Source of the DNA: Paeniglutamicibacter antarcticus
Lineage (GTDB): Bacteria > Actinomycetota > Actinomycetes > Actinomycetales > Micrococcaceae
Length of the DNA: 64,000 nucleotides
Assembly (NCBI RefSeq): GCF_900010755.1
Contig: NZ_CZJT01000056.1
Span: 62,001 to 126,000, forward strand
Direction of reading: 5' to 3'
In this document: positions 7,027-14,872 of the stretch, piece by piece
How positions within the stretch are numbered: position 1 is the first letter of the stretch
How the letters are laid out: every line of letters starts with the position of its first letter
Made by a program: the position numbers and the translations under genes
The notes under the pieces: generated by a model
What the model saw: only the letters and a program-made list of their open reading frames with translations
Told to the model about the DNA's origin: nothing
The model's database searches: none

Positions 7027-8802
7027 ATGCCGAAGACTGATTTCAACCAAGAGTTCCCGACCCGTGCATCATTGCGACGCGCTCGCGAGGAACAACAGGA
7101 GGTGCAGCGCCAGGCCGGCGCAAGCACCAAGAAAGCAGTTGATGTTTCGGCTGACACGGATGTGTTTGATGCCGTTCCCGAGGCGGGCGGCGCGGTTGCC
7201 GGCAAGCCTGTAACGACCCCCGCCGCTAAGCCTGCAGCCCCTGCGGCTGCCCAAGGCAAGAAGAAAACACCGAGCGCCACATCCGCGGCTCCCGTATCGG
7301 CACCAGGCAAGAAAAGTGCACCGAGCGCCAAGTCTGCACCGAAACCTGCTGCGGCCAGTGTGCCGAAGCCAGCGGACAAGGTTGCGACTCCGGCAGTCGG
7401 CGCGAAAGTTGAAGCCAAGGCAGCTGCTAAAACGGCGGAAGTCGTTGCGAAGCCTGTCCAGAGCACGCCTGCTGCAAAGCAAGCCCAGGTGAAGAATTCG
7501 ACTGTTCCTGCTAAGCCCGCAGAAACCAAGGCCGCAGACACCAAACGTGCAGCTCCCGCTGCGGCCCAGCATCCTGCTCCGAAACTTGCAGACACCAAAT
7601 CTGCAGCTCCAGCTGCGGCCCAAAAGCCGGCTCCCAAGGCAGCTCCGGCCAAGGATGTGGCCGCGCCTGCGGTCAAGAACGCGGCCGCCAAGGTTGCTCC
7701 CGCGAAGACCGATCCAGCCAAATCCACCCAGACTGCAACTCCTGCCAAGGTGGTTCCGGCCAAAGAAGCCCCTGCCGTGGCAGCAACCTCCAAGCCAACC
7801 GCCGCAGCGAAGTCGGATGACCTGTTGACCGCAGAGGGCCGCCGCCAAGCCTTCCGGGACATGAACCCGAGCCCGGGGGAACGCGACACCTTCCTGCGTC
7901 CCGAAGACGAAACCACGTTCCGTGCAGAGCGCGGATTCCGCGGCTTCCTCTCCCGGATGGGCTTCAACATGGAACCCTCCGCCCAGGAAGTGGAAGAACG
8001 CAACTGGCGCCGAACCGTCGGCACCCGGTTGAACGAGTCCAAGACCATCTCGGTGGTCAACGGCAAGGGCGGGGCCAACAAGACCCCGACGGCAGTACTG
8101 CTTTCGGCGGTCTTCGGCCGCAACAGCGGGGACCCTGTCTTGGTCTGGGACAACAACGGAACCCGCGGCACCCTTGGCTGGCGAACTCTCAAGAGCAAGC
8201 ACAACAGCCACTCGATGGACCTGCTGGCAGCCGTGGACAAGTTCAAGGACACCAAGGTCGGGGACCCGATCCTCAATGACTACGTGCACTACCAGCCCGA
8301 AGATTGCTACAGCGTGCTGCGCACCGATCCCACGCTGCTGGCCTCGGAACAGTACGTGAATGCCGCGGACCTCGATGCCATGCACGAGATCGTTTCGCGT
8401 TTCTTTGCGCTGACCATCATGGATTCGGGCAACGACGAGTCGGCCGAGCGCTGGATGCGCATGATCGACCACACCGACCAGCTGGTCATTGCCAGCACCA
8501 CCGTGGAAGAACACGCAGAAGCCGGCGCGTTGCTGCTGGAGGCCCTGGCCAAGCGCGGCGGCCACTATGCAGACCTGGCAAAAAACGCTGTGGTCATCGT
8601 CTCGCAGCACCAGCCGCAGGGCAACGACGAACAGCTCAATCGCATCGCCCATGGATTCCGCAGGCTTGCCCGCTCGGTTGTCACCGTTCCGTATGACGCT
8701 GCGCTGGTCAAGGGGCAGATCCGTTTCGATGACCTGCGCCCGGGCACGCGCCGCGCGTGGCTGCACGCAACCGCTGCCGTCGCCGGGGCCCTGCACAGCT
8801 AA
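7027..8802 (+). CDS. MinD/ParA-like P-loop protein with deviant Walker A and long Ala/Lys/Pro-rich N-terminus
   Basis: A 591-residue protein in two parts. Residues ~30-260 are low-complexity Ala/Lys/Pro with near-repeats such as ADTKRAAPAAAQ and ADTKSAAPAAAQ, probably a disordered, positively charged region. The C-terminal ~250 residues have a SIMIBI (MinD/ParA) ATPase layout: SVVNGKGGANKTPTAV in the P-loop, VWDNNGTRGTLGW in the switch position, and IMDSGND as Walker B. The usual KGGxGKT[ST] is here KGGANKTP, so the second Gly and the Ser/Thr after the Lys are changed. Nucleotide binding may still occur; hydrolysis is uncertain. A strong GGAGAGGA site precedes the ATG. The DUF2797 gene starts at the base after its stop codon. 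Confidence 0.8.
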   Translation: MPKTDFNQEFPTRASLRRAREEQQEVQRQAGASTKKAVDVSADTDVFDAVPEAGGAVAGKPVTTPAAKPAAPAAAQGKKKTPSATSAAPVSAPGKKSAPSAKSAPKPAAASVPKPADKVATPAVGAKVEAKAAAKTAEVVAKPVQSTPAAKQAQVKNSTVPAKPAETKAADTKRAAPAAAQHPAPKLADTKSAAPAAAQKPAPKAAPAKDVAAPAVKNAAAKVAPAKTDPAKSTQTATPAKVVPAKEAPAVAATSKPTAAAKSDDLLTAEGRRQAFRDMNPSPGERDTFLRPEDETTFRAERGFRGFLSRMGFNMEPSAQEVEERNWRRTVGTRLNESKTISVVNGKGGANKTPTAVLLSAVFGRNSGDPVLVWDNNGTRGTLGWRTLKSKHNSHSMDLLAAVDKFKDTKVGDPILNDYVHYQPEDCYSVLRTDPTLLASEQYVNAADLDAMHEIVSRFFALTIMDSGNDESAERWMRMIDHTDQLVIASTTVEEHAEAGALLLEALAKRGGHYADLAKNAVVIVSQHQPQGNDEQLNRIAHGFRRLARSVVTVPYDAALVKGQIRFDDLRPGTRRAWLHATAAVAGALHS

Positions 8803-9762
8803 ATGACGGAGCCTGTGGAGCGCACCGCGCAGAATCCCGCCCTGCTCTGCAGCGGTATCAGTTGGCCGGCACCACATGGTGCACCCGTGCTTTCCCTGCG
8901 CGGGCCCGAAGGCCAGGACCACAACATCGTCCTGGGCCCAGGGGTGCGACTTGGCTTCCGGGTGCTGCCGGGCCGCTGGTGCCTGGGCCACCAGCTGGTT
9001 CACGACCGCACCCACCGCACCTCGGTGCCGTGCCCCGCCGGAAACCGGATCCAGCATGGCGCCCAATGCGAATCCTGCGAGGCCGCGGACCAGACCAGGG
9101 CCATGCACGACTTCCACCGCTCCGGCCGTGCCGGGGCCGGATTGCGCGACTACCTGATGCAGGAACACTGGCTGTATGTTGCATCGTTCGCGCACGGCGC
9201 CACCAAGGTCGGCACCGCGGCTAACCCCAGCAAATGGCGCCGGCTTGCCGAACAAGGGGCCGTCAGCGCCGCGTACGTTGGTTGGGCCGCCGACGGTGCA
9301 CAGATCCGCATCCTTGAAGACACCATCACCCGGGAACTTGGCTTCACCCAGCAGGTCCGCGCGCAGGCCAAGGTCCGCGGGTTGCTCGAATCCACGACGG
9401 ATGCCTTCGCCCTCGCGGAATCAACTGCCGGCAAGGCGGCCCGGGCGCGTGAACTGATTGCTTCCCTGCCCGGTGCCGGAGAGCCCGGCTTCACGGTTGT
9501 TGACGAGTCATGGCAGGCGCCCTCGATGGCCGCGGGTCTGCTGGCCGGCTGGGATGCCAATGCGTTGCAGGCCTACCCGGCGGATCTCACCGAGGCGGAC
9601 CACGGCTTCACCGTGGAATCGGTGCTCGGCCAAACACTCGGGGTGCGACTGGGTGATGAGCCTGAACTCTTTGTTGTCGATGCCGCCAAGCTCAAGGGCC
9701 GCAAGCTGGTGCTCGGTGAATATGACACACCGTCCCCGGCCATCCAGTCGGCACTTTTCTAA
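8803..9762 (+). CDS. DUF2797 family protein
   Basis: A 319-residue soluble protein. The pattern fits DUF2797: an N-terminal region with CPAGNR...QCESC (a probable zinc-binding Cys set around residues 78-93), then HWLYVASFAHGATKVGTAANPSKWRRLAEQGA, the family's T-KVG-T core. That core resembles GIY-YIG-like folds, but I see no nuclease residues to rely on. The ATG directly follows the TAA of the MinD-like gene with no spacer, so translation is probably coupled. Function is unknown. No membrane segment. Confidence 0.82.
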   Translation: MTEPVERTAQNPALLCSGISWPAPHGAPVLSLRGPEGQDHNIVLGPGVRLGFRVLPGRWCLGHQLVHDRTHRTSVPCPAGNRIQHGAQCESCEAADQTRAMHDFHRSGRAGAGLRDYLMQEHWLYVASFAHGATKVGTAANPSKWRRLAEQGAVSAAYVGWAADGAQIRILEDTITRELGFTQQVRAQAKVRGLLESTTDAFALAESTAGKAARARELIASLPGAGEPGFTVVDESWQAPSMAAGLLAGWDANALQAYPADLTEADHGFTVESVLGQTLGVRLGDEPELFVVDAAKLKGRKLVLGEYDTPSPAIQSALF

Positions 9763-9850
9763 AACAGTGTTCCTCTGAACCTGCGCCCGACACACGTACG
9801 TACGTCACACCGGATCACCGCCGCTCGCGCATCTGAATTAGGATTGACCC

Positions 9851-10126
9851 ATGACCAACACGCCCTGGGAAGCTTCTTCCGGACTCTATAAAAAACTGGC
9901 CTTCGGGTCCATCATCATCTCGGGAACCGGCATCATCCTGGCCATCATCGGCGCCAACATGCAAAACACGGTTTTGATGTACGCGGCCATCGGCATCATC
10001 GGCCTCGGCGTGCTGGCCCACCTGGTCGGCATGACGGTGCGTGCCCGCGACGCCAAGGCCTGGCGCGTCTCCCAGGGGCTGGTCCCTGCGGCCCGCCCCA
10101 AGCGCGAGCGCAAAAAGAAGTCCTAG
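9851..10126 (+). CDS. Small two-span membrane protein
   Basis: A 91-residue protein with two hydrophobic segments (roughly residues 16-36 and 41-62) and a very basic tail (PKRERKKKS), so both ends are probably cytoplasmic. It resembles the DUF3188-type small proteins of actinobacteria, but I would not insist. There is no Shine-Dalgarno; TAGGAT at 9839-9844 sits exactly six bases before the ATG, which predicts a leaderless mRNA. It lies upstream of the MaoC pair and in the same direction. Confidence 0.75.
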   Translation: MTNTPWEASSGLYKKLAFGSIIISGTGIILAIIGANMQNTVLMYAAIGIIGLGVLAHLVGMTVRARDAKAWRVSQGLVPAARPKRERKKKS

Positions 10127-10191
10127 TCTTTCCGCGGCCCCGCCGCGCACCGAGCACCACCCACCACCAACGCCCAGGAGCGAAATATCCG

Positions 10192-10641
10192 ATGAGCATC
10201 AACCCCGAGCTGGCCGGTCGCGTGTACCCGGCCGCGGACCCCTACATGGTGGGCCGCGAGAAGATCCGTGAATTTGCCGCGGCCGTCAAGGCAACCCACC
10301 CGGCGCACTTTGAGCTGGAAGCCGCGGCTGCGCTGGGCCACACCGACCTGCTGGCACCGCCGACCTTCGCCATCATCGTCGCCCAGCGTGCAGATGCGCA
10401 GCTGATCGCCGACCCGGCCAGCGGGATCGACTTCTCCCGCGTGGTGCACGCGGACCAGCGCTTCACCCACCACCGGCCCATCATCGCCGGCGACGAACTG
10501 CTTGCCGAACTGCACGTGGACACCGTCCGCGCCATGGGTGGCGGCGCGATGATCACCACCCGTTCGGAAATCACCACCACCGCGGGCGAAAAGGTCGCCA
10601 CCACGGTGTCCTCCCTTCTGGTACGCGGAGAGGACCAGTAA
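10192..10641 (+). CDS. MaoC/FAS1-type dehydratase, HadA/HadC-like (UPF0336)
   Basis: A 149-residue hot-dog fold protein of the group that pairs with a catalytic MaoC subunit, as HadA or HadC pair with HadB in mycobacteria. It starts with GRVYPAADPYMVGREKIREFA and has LAPPTFAIIVAQRA and RFTHHRPIIAGDEL, typical of this family. The catalytic DxNPxH motif is absent here and present in the next gene, which overlaps by one base (TAATG). The two probably form a heterodimeric (R)-hydroxyacyl-thioester dehydratase. The substrate in a non-mycolate organism is not known. Confidence 0.88.
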   Translation: MSINPELAGRVYPAADPYMVGREKIREFAAAVKATHPAHFELEAAAALGHTDLLAPPTFAIIVAQRADAQLIADPASGIDFSRVVHADQRFTHHRPIIAGDELLAELHVDTVRAMGGGAMITTRSEITTTAGEKVATTVSSLLVRGEDQ

Positions 10642-11081
10642 TGATCGACTTTGCAACCCTTGAAAAGGGCATGGACATCGGCTCCACCACCATCCACGTG
10701 AACCGCGCGGACCTGGTGCGCTACGCGGGCGCCTCGGGGGACTTCAACCCGATCCACTGGAACGAGCGCTTCGCCACCGAGGTGGGCCTGCCAGGTGTCA
10801 TCGCCCACGGCATGTTCACCATGGGCTCGGCGGTGCAGCTGGTCAGCAACTGGGTGGGCAACCCGGGCGCGGTCATCGACTACCAGACCCGTTTCACCAA
10901 GCCGGTCCCGGTGGCCGATCCCGAGGGCTCGAACCCGAGCGACCACGCGGGCACCGCGGTTCAGATCAGCGGCGCCATCGGCGCCCTTGACGAGGAAGCC
11001 CGCACCGCGCGCGTGGACCTGACGGTCACGCTCGAGGGAACCAAGGTCCTGGTCAAGGCACAGGCAGTGGTGCAGTTCTGA
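10641..11081 (+). CDS. MaoC family dehydratase, HadB-like catalytic subunit
   Basis: A 146-residue hot-dog protein with the hydratase-2 active site: GDFNPIHWNERFA supplies the Asp and His, followed by LPGVIAHGMFTMG. Its ATG overlaps the stop of the preceding HadA/C-like gene, so a 1:1 complex is likely. It would hydrate or dehydrate an enoyl/3-hydroxyacyl thioester. An MFS gene and murB follow in the same direction. Confidence 0.9.
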   Translation: MIDFATLEKGMDIGSTTIHVNRADLVRYAGASGDFNPIHWNERFATEVGLPGVIAHGMFTMGSAVQLVSNWVGNPGAVIDYQTRFTKPVPVADPEGSNPSDHAGTAVQISGAIGALDEEARTARVDLTVTLEGTKVLVKAQAVVQF

Positions 11082-11101
11082 GCACCGGATCCCAGCGCAG
11101 G

Positions 11102-12340
11102 GTGAAGCCGGTGGCCAACCCGGAGGTGCTGCCCTGGCGCAACGGCGTGATCGCCGCGTACTTCGCCTCCGGGCTTGTCATCTCCACGTTGGTGGCCAGG
11201 CTGCCCTCGGTGCGCGACGCGCTGGGGCTCAGCCACGGCGAGGTGGGCCTGTTGCTGCTGTGCATGACAGCGGGTTCATTCCTCTCCGTCTCGGCCTCCG
11301 GCTTCATCGTGATGCGCCTGGGATCCAAACGCACCATGGTTCTCGGTGCGACGCTTGCCGCCGTGGCGATGGCCGGGGTCGGCATCTCCGCCTCCACGCT
11401 GGGCTCGATTCCGCTCACCGGGCTTGCGTTGGCCCTGCAGGGCATGGGCACGGCCAGCTGGAACGTTGCCTCCAATGTGCAGGGCGCCGCCATGGAGCGC
11501 GCCCTGGGCAAGGGCATCATGCCGGCCCTGCACGGGTTCTTCTCCGTGGGCACCGTGGTGGGCGCGGCCGCTGGCGCCTTCGGTGCCGCCGTCCACCTGC
11601 CCATCGGCTGGCACTTCGCGGTCATGGCGGTGATCGTTGCGGGCCTGGTCCACGGCGGGGCCCGCTACTTCCACCCCGAATCGATGAGCACCGGGTCCGG
11701 ATCCTCGAACAAGGCGCTGCTTGCCGCGGCCTGGCGCGAACCACGCACCCTGGTCCTTGGCATCCTGGTGTTGGGCATGGCCCTGGCCGAGGGCGCCGCG
11801 GGGGACTGGGTGGCACTTGCCCTCTCCGATGGCTACGGTTCGGCCAACACCATCGGGGCCCTGGGCTACGGGGTGTTCGTCTCGGCGATGACGGTTGCGC
11901 GCTTGCTCGGCGGACGGGTGCTTGACCGCTTCGGCCGGGTACTTGTCATGCGGGTCTCGGCCGCGCTGGCGCTGGCCGGCCTGCTGCTCTTTGTCTACGG
12001 TCCGTCCCTTGAAACGGCGATGTTCGCACTGGTCCTCTGGGGCCTGGGCGTGGCGTTGAGCTTCCCGGTGGCGATGACAGCTGCCTCCGATGACCCGATG
12101 CGTGCCGCAGCGCGCGTCTCGGTGGTTTCCACCGTCGGCTACGGGGCGTTCCTGGGCGGTCCGCCGCTGCTGGGGCTGCTGGCGGACAGGATCGGGCTGC
12201 TCAATTCGCTGGCTTCCGTGGGCATCCTCATCATCATGTCCTTCATCCTGGCCGGTGCCGCGGCACCTTTGGCCAAGTCCCCGGCGCTCCCGAAATCCGG
12301 CAGCCAAACACCCCGCCAAATACCCCCCAGACAGGCTTGA
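11102..12340 (+). CDS. MFS transporter
   Basis: A 412-residue protein with about 12 membrane spans. MFS features are the loop after TM2 (MRLGSKRTMVLG), the matching loop in the second half (LDRFGRVLVMR), and small-residue-rich TM5 (MGTASWNVASNVQG). It resembles the actinobacterial YbjJ/FucP-like group of 12-TM permeases; the substrate cannot be inferred. The start is read as GTG, 21 nt after the MaoC stop. Its stop overlaps the possible TTG start of murB. Confidence 0.88.
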   Translation: MKPVANPEVLPWRNGVIAAYFASGLVISTLVARLPSVRDALGLSHGEVGLLLLCMTAGSFLSVSASGFIVMRLGSKRTMVLGATLAAVAMAGVGISASTLGSIPLTGLALALQGMGTASWNVASNVQGAAMERALGKGIMPALHGFFSVGTVVGAAAGAFGAAVHLPIGWHFAVMAVIVAGLVHGGARYFHPESMSTGSGSSNKALLAAAWREPRTLVLGILVLGMALAEGAAGDWVALALSDGYGSANTIGALGYGVFVSAMTVARLLGGRVLDRFGRVLVMRVSAALALAGLLLFVYGPSLETAMFALVLWGLGVALSFPVAMTAASDDPMRAAARVSVVSTVGYGAFLGGPPLLGLLADRIGLLNSLASVGILIIMSFILAGAAAPLAKSPALPKSGSQTPRQIPPRQA

Positions 12341-12345
12341 AAACA

Positions 12346-13422
12346 GTGAACACCGAGTTGCTTTCCCAGATGACCACCACCGGAGTCGGCGGCCCCGCCG
12401 GCACCCTGGTGCGCGCCACCACGGAGCAGGAGATCGTCTCCGCCGTCCAGGGTGCAGCCTCCCGCGGCGATGAGCTGCTGATCGTTGCCGGCGGTTCCAA
12501 CCTCGTGATCGACGATGCCGGCTACCCGGGCACCGTGCTGCACATCGAATCGCGCGGGGTAACCATTGCCGGTGAACTCAGCGACGGGCGCATCCGCGTG
12601 GACATCGCAGCCGGCCACCGCTGGGACGACGCGGTGGACCAAACCCTGGCCGCCGGGCTCAGCGGACTTGAGGCCCTCTCCGGCATCCCCGGTTCCGCGG
12701 GTGCCACCCCCGTGCAAAACGTCGGCGCCTACGGGTCCGAGGTCGCCCACACCCTGCTGGAGGTCCGCGTCTATGAGCGCTCAACGGGCCGCACCACCTA
12801 CTTCGGCAATGCGGGACTGGGCTTCGGCTACCGGGACTCGCTGCTCAAACGCACCACCGTCGACGGTTCCCCTGAATACGTGGTGCTCTCGGTCAGCTTT
12901 GCCCTGGAACGCAGCACCGCATCGGCCCCGGTCCGCTACAAGGAGCTGGCCAAGTCGCTGGGCGTCGAGGTCGGGCAACGCGCACTTGCGGCCGACGTGC
13001 GTGCCAAGGTGCTTGAACTGCGTGCCTCCAAGGGCATGGTGTTCGACGCAGCGGACCGCGACACCTACTCCACGGGTTCCTTCTTCACCAACCCCATCGT
13101 CGATGCCTCGGTGCTTTCCTCGCTGCCCGATGACGCCCCGAACTTCCCGGCCGCGCAACCTGGCATGGTCAAGCTCTCGGCGGCCTGGCTGATCGACAGG
13201 GCCGGCTTCTCCAAGGGCTTCGGGCTGCCGGGCACCCCCGGCGAACCGGTGGCTGGCGGACGCGCGTCGCTGTCCTCCAAGCACACCCTGGCCATCACCA
13301 ACCGCGGGGGAGCAAGCAGCGAGGACATCCTTGCCATCGCCCGCGCCGTGCGTGCCGGGGTGAAGGAACGCTTCGGCATTGAATTGCACAACGAACCGCT
13401 GCTGATCGGCTGCGCACTCTAG
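12346..13422 (+). CDS. murB: UDP-N-acetylenolpyruvoylglucosamine reductase
   Basis: MurB reduces UDP-GlcNAc-enolpyruvate to UDP-MurNAc with NADPH and FAD, the second committed step of peptidoglycan synthesis, in the cytoplasm. The 358-residue product has the FAD-binding GGSNLVI and the GIPGSAGATPVQNVGAYG segment, YRDS (the Tyr-Arg pair near substrate), the catalytic Ser in STGSFFTNP, and the C-terminal Glu in LHNEPLLIG. I chose GTG at 12346 over TTG at 12337: TTG overlaps the previous stop, while GTG has ACAGG ten bases upstream and gives the usual MNTELLS start. The TTG alternative adds three residues. Confidence 0.96.
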   Translation: MNTELLSQMTTTGVGGPAGTLVRATTEQEIVSAVQGAASRGDELLIVAGGSNLVIDDAGYPGTVLHIESRGVTIAGELSDGRIRVDIAAGHRWDDAVDQTLAAGLSGLEALSGIPGSAGATPVQNVGAYGSEVAHTLLEVRVYERSTGRTTYFGNAGLGFGYRDSLLKRTTVDGSPEYVVLSVSFALERSTASAPVRYKELAKSLGVEVGQRALAADVRAKVLELRASKGMVFDAADRDTYSTGSFFTNPIVDASVLSSLPDDAPNFPAAQPGMVKLSAAWLIDRAGFSKGFGLPGTPGEPVAGGRASLSSKHTLAITNRGGASSEDILAIARAVRAGVKERFGIELHNEPLLIGCAL

Positions 13423-13479
13423 GGGGCATTGTTGCCCTTGCACTCCCCGCTGCCGCCGACACTAGAGGAGTCAACACCC

Positions 13480-14631
13480 ATGGCCGCCACCTCCGCCCCG
13501 GTAAAACGACGTGAGAAGCTGCGCGTGGCACGGTTGCGGTTGGCCGCCCAGGGGTTGCTGACGGATGTCCCGCGGGGGAGCGTACCGGCGGCCACGCCCG
13601 CGGCAGTTGTCGAGCAACTGGGTCTGATGCAGGCCCAGGACCTGACCCAGGCCTGCTGGGCGCTTGGCGTTCGGGTACCTGGCAGCACGCTGGCAGATAT
13701 CCACGCCGCCTTGGATTCCGGCAGCATCGTCCGTTCCTGGGGTGCCCGAGGCACGTTGATGTTCATGGACCCGAGGTTGCTGCGGCCGCTGCTGAGCGTG
13801 ACGGCACCGCGCATGCGAGGCCAGGTCGCGGCCATTTGGCGGCGTGAGGGCATCACCGATGCAGAACTCGAAGGCCTGCTCCCGGTGGTGGTTGAGCGCT
13901 GCGGAACTGCCGGGGCCAGCCGTGCCGAGCTGATGACAATGATGTCCGACGCCGGCTCAGACACCGCCGGGCAACGCGGCTACCATTTGCTGATGGCCTT
14001 GAGCCTGACCGGGGAGCTGGTGCAGGGCCGCATGGAGCCGGGATCGGACACCCGGCAATTGTTCATGGCAAGTAGCCGGTGGTCACCCGGCATGGCACCC
14101 GAACCCGCCGCGGTGGATTCCGTTCGTGCGCTCGAAGACTTGGTGTTGCGCTATTTCCGCTCCCACGGGCCCGCAACGATTGCCGACTGTGCCTGGTGGC
14201 TGGGCCTCGGGCTGACACCCGTGCGTGCCGCGCTGAAAAGTATTGGCCACCAACTGGCAACCCGCGTTCTTGGCAGGCAGGAGTACCATCTGGCACCCGA
14301 CGTTGATGCGCTCTGGGATGAGGCTCCGGGGGCGAACAGCGTGCTGGCGCTGCCGGGGTTCGACGAGTTCCTGCTTGGTTACAAGGACAGGTCGGCAACG
14401 CTGGACCCGGAACACGCAGACGCCATCGCACCGGGTGGCAACGGGGTCTTCCGCCGCACCCTGGTTTTCGGGGGCCAAACCATCGGAACCTGGCAGCTGG
14501 ATGCCAAGGGCAAGGAACGCAGCGCCGTGGCGGTGCCCTTTGAGGTGTTCCGGGCAAGCCAGCTGACGCGCTCGGCAGCGGCGATGGAGGGCTACCTGCG
14601 CTTCAGGGAATTTCCGGGCCATGTGAAGTGA
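13480..14631 (+). CDS. Winged-helix DNA-binding protein, AlkZ-like family
   Basis: A 383-residue protein of the PF06224-type winged-helix family. It has LGLMQAQDLTQACWALGVR in the position of the QxQ/QxD catalytic motif of AlkZ glycosylases, a GTLMFMDP segment, and the characteristic C-terminal LPGFDEFLLGYKDRSA. AlkZ/YcaQ relatives remove bulky base adducts or unhook interstrand crosslinks, but many family members in actinobacteria are uncharacterised, so glycosylase activity is not assured. Start 13480 is preferred over 13429 because AGAGGAG at 13464-13470 sits ten bases before the ATG. It follows murB by 57 nt. Confidence 0.85.
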   Translation: MAATSAPVKRREKLRVARLRLAAQGLLTDVPRGSVPAATPAAVVEQLGLMQAQDLTQACWALGVRVPGSTLADIHAALDSGSIVRSWGARGTLMFMDPRLLRPLLSVTAPRMRGQVAAIWRREGITDAELEGLLPVVVERCGTAGASRAELMTMMSDAGSDTAGQRGYHLLMALSLTGELVQGRMEPGSDTRQLFMASSRWSPGMAPEPAAVDSVRALEDLVLRYFRSHGPATIADCAWWLGLGLTPVRAALKSIGHQLATRVLGRQEYHLAPDVDALWDEAPGANSVLALPGFDEFLLGYKDRSATLDPEHADAIAPGGNGVFRRTLVFGGQTIGTWQLDAKGKERSAVAVPFEVFRASQLTRSAAAMEGYLRFREFPGHVK

Positions 14632-14872
14632 TCTGTGGTTTTCATATGCCCCACCGGCCACGGTGAAAGCTCAGTAGGTCTGTGGTTCCTGTCCATTTTC
14701 GGTGCCGGGTTCGCCCGAAAGAAGCTTCTTCAATGCCCTGAAACCGATGGCTTGTCAACCCATCCCGCACGAATTGTGGACAACTAAAAAGATGCCTTGA
14801 CATGCATGTTTGCATCATTTAGTTCCAAAAGAAACCCTTCACATACCGGCATTCCTGGAGTAAAATGGAGGT
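14632..14872. other. AT-richer intergenic region upstream of the DUF222/HNH gene
   Basis: 241 bases, visibly more AT-rich than the surroundings. It holds an imperfect inverted repeat (AACTAAAAAGATGC from 14782 against GCATCATTTAGTT ending at 14824) with a perfect TTGACA inside it at 14797-14802, and the promoter given separately at 14838-14866. No coding frame is supported. Confidence 0.5.
14838..14866 (+). promoter_or_regulatory. Promoter of the DUF222/HNH gene
   Basis: TTCACA at 14838-14843, a 17-nt spacer and TAAAAT at 14861-14866 give five of six matches in each box. The ATG follows six bases later, which would make transcript and translation start together. GGAGG also sits in those six bases, so a short leader cannot be excluded. 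Confidence 0.7.

Noticed and set aside
7069..9255. 728-codon minus-strand frame across the MinD-like and DUF2797 genes
   Set aside because: Its product is a Cys/Arg/Gly-rich shadow of two well-supported plus-strand genes.
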